The notes beneath the pieces were generated by a model that saw nothing but the letters and a program-made list of their open reading frames with translations, was not told the origin of the DNA and did no database searches. Source: Antedon mediterranea (Eukaryota > Echinodermata > Crinoidea > Comatulida > Antedonidae). Taken from it: a stretch of DNA of 64,000 nt. This document shows, one piece after another, positions 57,492-64,000 of the stretch (the stretch's first letter is position 1; every line of letters begins with the position of its first letter). The stretch spans positions 21,528,912-21,592,911 of the forward strand of contig NC_092675.1 in NCBI RefSeq assembly GCF_964355755.1, written 5' to 3'. Position numbers and translations under genes: made by a program.

Positions 57492-58672
57492 AAAATAGTA
57501 TAATTGAGCTTAGTAAAAGCGACTGGAGTTCGCCATGCATGCTTGTTCCCAAGTCTGATGGTTCATATAGACTCGTGGCGGATATGCGAGCAGTTAATCG
57601 TTGTTTAAAAACAGACTCGTATCCAATTCCGAGAATTGAAGATTTAATAGATAAGGTGGGGAACGCAAAATTTGTTAGTAAATTTGACCTTTTAAAAGGC
57701 TACTGGCAAGTGCCACTAACGCCGCGCGCCCAGGAAATTTCTGCGTTCTGTACCCCGTTCGGGCTTTATCAATACAGGGTGATGCCGTTTGGCCTTAAGA
57801 ATGCGCCCGCGACATTTCAGCGAATGGTAAATCGACTTGTAGCTAACGTAGAAGGCTGCGAGGCGTACGTTGATGACCTGATAGTATACAGTCAAACTTG
57901 GGAGCAACACATGCAACAGCTAAATAAAATGTTTAAAGCTTTGTCACAAGCAAACCTAACTGTAAACTTAAGTAAGAGTGAATTCTGTCATGCTACGGTT
58001 ACGTATCTTGGTCATGTTGTGGGGCAGGGAAGGGTTAGACCCATCAGGGCTAAGGTTGAGAGTATTTATCGGTACCCAGCACCCACAAACAAAAAATCGT
58101 TGATGAGGTTTTTAGGGATGGTGGGGTACTATCGGAAGTTTTGTCCCAATTTTTCTAGCGTAGCAGGTCCTCTTACAGAATTGCTTAAGAAGAATGTAAA
58201 ATTTAAGTGGTCGGATATATGTGAAAGTGCCTTTAGGAAAATTAAGTCTATGCTAATGTGTGAACCAATCCTTATAGCACCGGATTTTAAGAAACAATTC
58301 CGTTTGTATGTAGACGCCTGTGATGTGGGGATTGGTAGCGTTCTCATGCAGAAGAACGTTGATGGGATAGAATGTCCCGTATGTTATTTTTCTAGAAAAT
58401 TAAGTAAACATCAAATGAATTATTCGACTATTGAGAAAGAATGTCTGGCACTATTGGAGTCGTTAACGCACTTTGATGTATATGTAAGCACTACCGTAGA
58501 CCCAATAATTGTGTTCACTGACCACAACCCACTTACCTTTATTTATAAAATGCGAAATAAAAATCAGCGGTTGCTGAGGTGGGGACTAACTTTACAAGAA
58601 TACAATGTTGAGATTAAGCATGTTAAAGGAAAGGAAAATGTGATTGCCGATGCTCTGTCTCGTGGGGTGTGA
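57485..58672 (+). CDS. Reverse transcriptase-RNase H of the Gmr1-like element
   Basis: The frame is open for 395 aa. Its RT motifs are SDWSSPCMLVPKSDG, RLVADMRAVNR, FDLLKGYWQVPL, FGLKNAPATFQRMVN and the catalytic AYVDDLIVYS box. The RNase H follows (LYVDACDVGIGSVLMQ, STIEKECLAL, VFTDHNPLTF, KGKENVIADALSR). It is placed after the integrase, the reverse of ordinary Gypsy order. The reading frame was lost from the upstream part by a small insertion near 57480, so the ATG at 57485 is only an ORF start, not a natural start. Confidence 0.9.
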   Translation: MLKNSIIELSKSDWSSPCMLVPKSDGSYRLVADMRAVNRCLKTDSYPIPRIEDLIDKVGNAKFVSKFDLLKGYWQVPLTPRAQEISAFCTPFGLYQYRVMPFGLKNAPATFQRMVNRLVANVEGCEAYVDDLIVYSQTWEQHMQQLNKMFKALSQANLTVNLSKSEFCHATVTYLGHVVGQGRVRPIRAKVESIYRYPAPTNKKSLMRFLGMVGYYRKFCPNFSSVAGPLTELLKKNVKFKWSDICESAFRKIKSMLMCEPILIAPDFKKQFRLYVDACDVGIGSVLMQKNVDGIECPVCYFSRKLSKHQMNYSTIEKECLALLESLTHFDVYVSTTVDPIIVFTDHNPLTFIYKMRNKNQRLLRWGLTLQEYNVEIKHVKGKENVIADALSRGV

Positions 58673-58680
58673 ACAATATA

Positions 58681-58770
58681 AATATTATGAATGTAATGCA
58701 AATGAATATAAATATTATGAATGTAATGCAAATGAATATAAATATTATGAATGTAATGCAAATGAATATA
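58681..58770 (+). repeat. Three exact 30-bp tandem repeats
   Basis: The unit AATATTATGAATGTAATGCA plus ten more bases is repeated three times without change just after the RT-RNase H stop, in the element's 3' untranslated region. Confidence 0.9.
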
Positions 58771-59045
58771 GATGTGTAAAATTAAGAATAATGTATGTAT
58801 ACTTGTGTGAAAAAAAAAATAGTAAAAAATACAAGTTAAAATAGTGATATGTAGCCCTAAGGTAAAGAAAAGTAGGAAATGTAATAAAAATGGAAGTGTT
58901 AAAAAAAAAAAAATAGATGAATAAAATGAAAATATATGATGATGTAATGTGAAATTGAAATTGTGTAATTAATTAGAGATGTTTTTGTAAATACCAGTGG
59001 TTGGTGAGGAGGCACCAAAAGTTTTCCTGACGAAAAACTAACTTT

Positions 59046-59056
59046 AAGGGGGAGAG
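59046..59056 (+). other. Polypurine tract of the Gmr1-like element
   Basis: AAGGGGGAGAG immediately precedes the 3' LTR. Confidence 0.85.
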
Positions 59057-59499
59057 TGTTACGTGTGACGAGAGTCAGGTGTCACATGTCGCATGCAAAT
59101 GAATCAAGTCGTCGGTGGTCAAGTGGACGAATCAGAATGGAGCATGGTGGTGCGCGGTATTTTGGAAAGCTGTGCTGGGTGTGGGATACAAAGAAGGGAG
59201 TCACTCAGGAGACAGGGCCAGCTAAGGACGCTTGCGGTTAGAACTGTGCTTGAGACTGGAAGCGAGGCAGGACGATAAGAATGGGGAGGTTGTGATGTGT
59301 ACGGATGGCCAGGCAAACCAACCACTCGGTATCATACGTATCTATAATTGTGTTGTTATGTATTTTGTGCTTCGTGAAAGGAAATAAATGGAGCTCGTGC
59401 TCTTTGCATAATACTCTGAGTGTCGACAATTGTTTGTTCCAAGCCTCGTTGTTGCTATTTATTTAGGTATTTCGGCCTAGGCCAAAAGTGGCCGTAACA
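59057..59499 (+). repeat. 3' LTR of the Gmr1-like element
   Basis: It is 443 bp, matching the 5' LTR except for a 6-bp insertion at about 59097-59102. Confidence 0.92.
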
Positions 59500-59868
59500 A
59501 TTGTTAGTGTTAGTGTTAGTGTTATTATTATTATTATTATTATCGGGGAATAATATTATCAAGGAATGCTAACGAAATTCTGCCCACCTGTTTAAATCAA
59601 CAGTTATTCATATTCATCATCAGACTAGAACATAGGTATTCATGTTATCCTCAGTATCATTATCATCATTATTGTGCCTACTTACTGATCTTCCATCTTA
59701 AAATCTATATACTTTTTAATCAAGGAAATTGAGATTATATATATAATATATATATATTGATCTCTGGTGCGCGTGCGTACAACTGAGGACTATTTGTGTT
59801 CCAACCGTACCACGCCGAGAATGTTAAAGGGTCGTTATCCGATCGAGTTAAAGAACAATACCATGAAA

Positions 59869-60000
59869 GCCCCAGTGGTCTAATGGTTAGGGCAACTGCA
59901 TATCAAGCAGACGGTCCGAGTTCGAGTCTCGGTTGGAGCGACTTTTTCTCATTCTCCCAGATTTCCTCATCTTTATCGTTTCAAAAATTAATAAAATAAT
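59869..60000 (+). mobile_element. tRNA-like sequence, probably a SINE head
   Basis: Bases 59869-59940 fold like a 72-nt tRNA: a D-arm GGTCTAATGGTTAGGG, an anticodon arm CTGC/GCAG with loop ATATCAA, and a perfect T-arm CCGAG-TTCGAGT-CTCGG. The acceptor stem has a C-A mismatch and the anticodon stem only four clean pairs, so it is more likely a tRNA-derived SINE or a tRNA pseudogene than a working tRNA. The sequence after it is T/A-rich and has no clear tail. Confidence 0.5.
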
Positions 60001-60112
60001 TTTCAGTGTATCACCGGGCGGTTTGGAATTTATTTCTATGCCTGTTGTGTTTATTTATATATATATTATTCTGGTGGTTTAAATTGGTTGAATTTTTTTC
60101 ACTTTTAACCGG

Positions 60113-60575
60113 ACATAGGCCGCAGGAAGATCATGGAAGATGTCATGATACTGATAATAATTGTAACTACTATTAAACTCTGAATATATGATATGACAGG
60201 ATATGATATTAAATACAACATTTTAGATAATCGTTACACAACATCTGTACAGAAAGAAAAAAAAGAACAAAAAAGATTTTGTACAATAACAATAATTAGT
60301 TGATCTTTTTCTTCTAAATGATCACCTAATAAGCATAAAAAATCACAAATTATTTTCTACAAAAAGTAGTTTGATTAAATTGATAACGCTCGTGTCCTGC
60401 TATCTAACATTTTTAGTTTTTCTACGCATGTTACGCAGGTCTTTGATGATATCATATCACAGGTCATCAGTTTATTGTACATAGGTGGCAGCATTCATAT
60501 ATTCAGGGTTTAACAGTAGTTATTGTATCAGTATCATGACATCTTCCATCCAGCTCCAGATCATCATGATCTTGG
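60113..60575. repeat. Short inverted duplication
   Basis: GGAAGATGTCATGATACTGAT...AACTACT(A/G)TTAAAC(T/C)CTGAATATATGA at 60130-60200 recurs inverted at about 60497-60560. The spacing is about 330 bp. Confidence 0.6.
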
Positions 60576-61169
60576 TTCACCACTTTGGTTTGTCCACGAT
60601 AGCTGGTTTCTATTTCTTTGTTATGTACTCTTGAACTCTTGAACGTTAGCTGATTCTGTAACCCTTTAAATGATTTAGCATGCTCTAATTGTAGTGTTGA
60701 TGCCATTTTGTGGATCTTGTTTGTTTCTGACTAGTATGGTTAGTATAAATATGGTAAGTTGCTTGAATCTTTCGTCGTCCAAACATTAATTCAGATAAAG
60801 GCATTCCTGCTTCAATAGGCTCATCACACCAGCTTCAGAAGCTTTTTCCAGTGCTTCCCTTGGCAATGCCAACGAACCTCTATGATTTGTCATTACATTG
60901 AGGGTATCTTGGGCTACTTGTGGCGTGCTTGAAGTTGTATGAATTTGCAAATAAATTGAATTCATTAGAGTCGTAATGTTTAGCATTGTCATTAATGAAT
61001 TTGTTAGGTGGTTTGTTTACAATCAAAAATGTGTTTATTCATATCTTCCAAATCTATAAATGATTAATCCTCGGGGATTCATAACGTTTACGCGATCCTC
61101 TAAATGGTAGTTATGTAATTTATTTACATAATCTATGTAATATTATATTCTGTTTTGCTGTTAACTTAC

Positions 61170-61289
61170 CAGCTGATTTTTATTTTGAAACCAGCAGTCT
61201 TAACGAATGTGCGTATTTAGCTGAGAGACAATGCAAAATGAATACCCCGGATTCAGAATTAAAACAAATGCTCCGACCAATGAAGAAAT
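61170..61289 (-). promoter_or_regulatory. Receptor-type first exon without an obvious gene
   Basis: It has a donor (ctg/gtaagt) at 61169/61170 and exon text homologous to that at 10607 (ttttgaaaccagcag, acaatgcaaaatgaataccccgga). The box here is GAAGAAAT (61282-61289), one base from GAGGAAAT, in the context GACCAATGAAGAAAT. Any gene it served would lie at lower coordinates, where the LTR elements now sit. Confidence 0.45.
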
Positions 61290-62348
61290 TAAGTCCCTCA
61301 AAATTGGTCATATGATGTAATAGTTGATAATAATTATCTACTTGTGTCGTTAAGAAGTAAGGACGAATATCGTAACATTAACATTGTTTCTTTTATTGTA
61401 TTATTACTCAAGCAATTCAAATTACAGAAAAAAGGATATAGCGAGAACAACATTGAAAATTACAAAAATAATTATAATGGCGTAATGGCGTTAAACGTTA
61501 TTTTCAATTTCGTCATGCTCATTAAAGATTAATCTTTATTGCAAATGTATACCCATTTAATGTTATAATGCCTAATATTAGAGAACAACAGTAAACTGTT
61601 CTATTTACTTAATACAGAATTTGTATTTGCCGTACAAACCCTGTAAATTACGTATTTTACCGTAATACTGTACGTATTTAACTACTATGAAAGCTACATA
61701 AAAAAGGTCAAATTGATTTAAAATATATAATTAAAATAAAATGATATAGTTTTTTATATTTTATAATTTACCATCTAATTTACAAATAAATAACCAGCAA
61801 TAACAAGAAAAATGACAAGCCTAGTAATAAGCAAATAATAATTATAAGCAACGTAATTAAATAATAATCATCATATAAAATTAGAACAGCAGTGTGTCAA
61901 CGCCACTAACAAACTGGTAAGAAACTGAATATACAGTACAACATATACAATAAACAATTCATGAACACATTTCCTCTTACAACATTGATGAAGAATTATA
62001 TTTACATTTACTAGATAAAGTAAAGAGGCATCTGTTAGTACTTTATAATACAATTAACTAAATCATCCTAATACTAAATAGAAACAACTCAAATATTGTA
62101 TAGAATGTTGAATATTACATTAACTGTTTCTTTTTCTTTCTTTTTTTGTTGAACCAATTTCTACTTGCCTTTATTCCCGTTTTCATTGCATTCCGAGAAC
62201 AATTTAAAGTGTAGGCCTACTTTTAAATGTTGAAGTTTATAATTACTTTATTGATTATATGCCGATTTGTTTTCATCAATATAATCATAATATTATAGAC
62301 TCTTCATTTCCAGCTTGTTGATTTATTAACCAGTACGTATCATCTTGA

Positions 62349-64000
62349 CTAATGACGTCTTGAAGTTATAGTTTGGTAGGTGTCATCTTCAACTACATTT
62401 ACCTGACTGAAGTTTAGGTGATTGTACTCGTTTGAATTGCCCTTTTTAGTTGACGCGAGAGTTTGATCATCATCAACGCATGTGCTTGTTTCCTGTTCAA
62501 CAGGTACGTTTACCTCCGCATTTGGGCAACTGTAGTAATTGGAATCGTCCCCTTCAGGTGACTGGACACTTTGGTAGGTATCATCATTGACTCTTGTGTG
62601 CTGTGTGTCTTGTTCAGCAGGTGGGGTTACCTCTAAGTTCAGGCGACTGTAGTCATTGATATCGTCCTTTTCAGGTGACCGGACACTCTGGTAGGCATCA
62701 TCGTCAACTCTTGCGCGTCGTGTGTCTTGTTCTGTAGGTGGGCTTACATCTAAGTTTAGGCAACGGTAATTAGAATTGTCATTTTTAGGTAAGGCTAAAG
62801 CCTGGTAGGTATCATCATCAACTCCTTTAGCAGTCCCGTCTGATTCCCAGTTTAGGCAACTGTAGTCATTGGAATTATGCTTTTTGAGTGAGGATAAATC
62901 CTGGTAGGTATTATCATCAACTCTTTCAGCAGGCCCGTCTGACTCTAAGTTTAGGCAACTGTAGTCATTGGATTTGCCCTCATCAGTTGACGCGAGAGTT
63001 GTGTAGGTATCGTCGTCACCTCCTGCGCGTGTGTCTTGTTCAGTAGGTGCGTCCAACAACTCCAAGTATAGGTTGCTGTCATCGTCGGAATTATCCTTTT
63101 CAGGTGTGGCTACCGTAAGGTAGGTATCATCAATTCTTACACGTCTGACTGGAGCTTTTTCAGAATTATTCTCTTCTTCTAAATCTATGTAACTTCCATC
63201 ATCTAAATCATCTTCAAAAGTATTGAAGCCTTGGTTAACCTCACCAGCGCGATCTGAAGTTATTAACTCCTGGTAACTTTCTTCTTGACTTACGCAGTTA
63301 ACTTTTTGAACAACGGTATTATTTGGAAACGACGTTTCTGGTGACTGGTATGTGTTATCAAGATTCATGCTGTCGACATACATGTTTCGGTTATTTTGTT
63401 TTGAATTTCTAACTGCGGTCTTTTTTTTAAATCCCCGATGCTTCTTTTTTTGACAATAGAATACGACGAGAAGACATGCCGCCATAATAAATATAAGCAG
63501 TCCAACACCAGCATAGACCACACTACAACGAAAAAGTAATATAAAGTATATATAAAGTTATTTTTATTAATATCATTACCATGTGTGCTGTGTTGTTATT
63601 TACCATATCCTGAAGTTTTACAGGGGTCAAGCTTAAAGTTTTTTTAACTTATTTGGCCCCTTCACACTTCTCTGATTAGCAAGTACAAGCAAGTATCTTT
63701 ATTTATAATTAATTTTATTAACATATTTATTATTTATTATTGATACCTGCTTACTGAATTTGTACTATTTGTATTTAAAACGTGAAAAAATTAAATAAAA
63801 GAAAGAAAAGAAATATTGGTGATAACGCTATACATTACACAACTATTACTCTAATCGTGTACTGTAGATTATTACAGCGATGAAGTTATTAAAAACTTCC
63901 TCCAAAAACTTACTGATTATAACTTGATGATGATGATGATGATGATGACGATTTCTCATTAGTTACATCAATATGAACCAATGCAAAATCTATCTTCGTG
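62349..64000 (-). CDS. Receptor D, 3' end: transmembrane helix and multi-ITAM-like tail (partial)
   Basis: The last exon 62349-63522 and the preceding exon from 63914 (running out of the window) join in phase. The upstream exon ends the shared ectodomain (KIDFALVHIDV, as in receptors A and B), followed by a polyserine run encoded by (TCA)n. The last exon gives a transmembrane helix (VYAGVGLLIFIMAACLLVVF), a basic stop-transfer and about 365 cytoplasmic residues. Counting from the first full codon of this exon, about eight units of 33-39 aa recur from residue 132. Each has DDTYxxL/V, an acidic/polar spacer, then YSCLNL. Strict YxxL-x(9-10)-YxxL pairs occur at 173/187, 206/220 and 239/252. This is the ITAM consensus used by Syk/ZAP-70-type kinases, so I infer a strongly amplifying phosphotyrosine receptor. 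Neither the ectodomain start nor the ligand is visible. Confidence 0.83.

Larger units (their letters stand above)
46938..59499 (+). mobile_element. Gmr1-like Ty3/Gypsy LTR retrotransposon, interrupted by a BEL element
   Basis: It has LTRs at 46938-47374 and 59057-59499, a 4-bp target duplication ATTG (46934-46937 and 59500-59503), a tRNA-Pro-type primer binding site and a polypurine tract. Domain order is Gag, zinc knuckle, protease, integrase, then reverse transcriptase and RNase H. That reversed order is the hallmark of Gmr1-like elements within Ty3/Gypsy. Coding is broken by a frame shift near 50330, by the antisense BEL insertion at 50554-57105 and by another frame shift near 57480, so this copy cannot make its own proteins. 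The LTRs differ only by a 6-bp indel as far as I can see, so insertion was recent. Confidence 0.9.
59500..62348. other. Gene-free interval upstream of receptor D 3' end
   Basis: It begins with the rest of the SINE's microsatellite tail ((GTTAGT)n and (ATT)n, 59504-59545). It then holds a tRNA-like repeat (59869), a short inverted duplication (60113/60497), a receptor-type first exon (61170) and AT-rich sequence. Small frames near 60503-60992 on the minus strand are not convincing genes. Confidence 0.5.

Noticed and set aside
59869-59940. Functional tRNA gene
   Set aside because: The acceptor stem has a mismatch, the anticodon stem is short and the implied anticodon is unusual; a tRNA-derived repeat is more likely.
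60503-60992. Two small minus-strand frames (67 and 68 aa)
   Set aside because: There is no recognisable domain, and one overlaps a short inverted duplication. A phrase in another frame resembles an integrase C-terminus but is broken by stops, so it may be an old transposon trace at best.

Overview
This window is eukaryotic, intron-rich, AT-rich animal DNA. The first gene encodes a ciliary protein (CFAP299-like), the rest of the unique sequence encodes metazoan-style cell-surface receptors, and the mobile elements (Gmr1-like and BEL/Pao LTR retrotransposons, CR1/L2-like LINEs, tRNA-derived SINEs, hAT-like and other TIR elements) fit a marine invertebrate. The very frequent AGGCCTA words and the repeat families make an echinoderm or a related deuterostome my best guess. 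That is an inference, not a proof. I assembled all gene models by hand from splice sites, reading phase and comparison between paralogues.

Layout. 914-2403 (+): last three exons of a CFAP299 (C4orf22) orthologue. 3200-10740 (-): receptor gene A, complete, 12 coding exons, 834 aa, with two candidate non-coding first exons. 11716-18547 (-): paralogue B, complete, 14 coding exons, 794 aa. 18105-20155: left arm of an inverted duplication that also holds an orphan formin-like FH2 exon and a foldback element. 21067-25024 (+): six-exon C-type-lectin-like receptor, 299 aa. 26045-30165: decayed partial copy of the 5' end of gene B, split by a LINE that is itself split by a hAT-like element. 30276-33910: nested TIR elements and the right arm of the inverted duplication. 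34992-37302 (-): paralogue C, four exons (signal, EMI, one EGF) and then nothing recognisable. 37303-46937: repeats, including a foldback with arms of about 0.8 kb that encloses a LINE fragment. 46938-59499: a Gmr1-like Ty3/Gypsy element (integrase before reverse transcriptase) interrupted by a complete antisense BEL/Pao element at 50554-57105. 59500-62348: repeats and one more receptor-type first exon. 62349-64000 (-): 3' end of paralogue D, with a very long tyrosine-rich cytoplasmic tail.

Biology. Receptors A to D share a signal exon, a Draper/MEGF10-type EMI domain, EGF-like modules, a shared ectodomain of beta-sandwich-like repeats, one transmembrane helix and tyrosine-motif tails. The ectodomains are conserved, while the tails differ sharply: A has three acidic YED(I/M) units, B has a short tail, and D has about eight ITAM-like repeats. 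With the neighbouring lectin receptor, which carries its own YSTI motif, this looks like an expanding cluster of phagocytic or innate-immune receptors in which the ligand-binding part is kept and the signalling part is varied. Candidate first exons share an ETS/PU.1-like GAGGAAAT box about 95-125 bp upstream of their splice donors, which suggests co-regulation.
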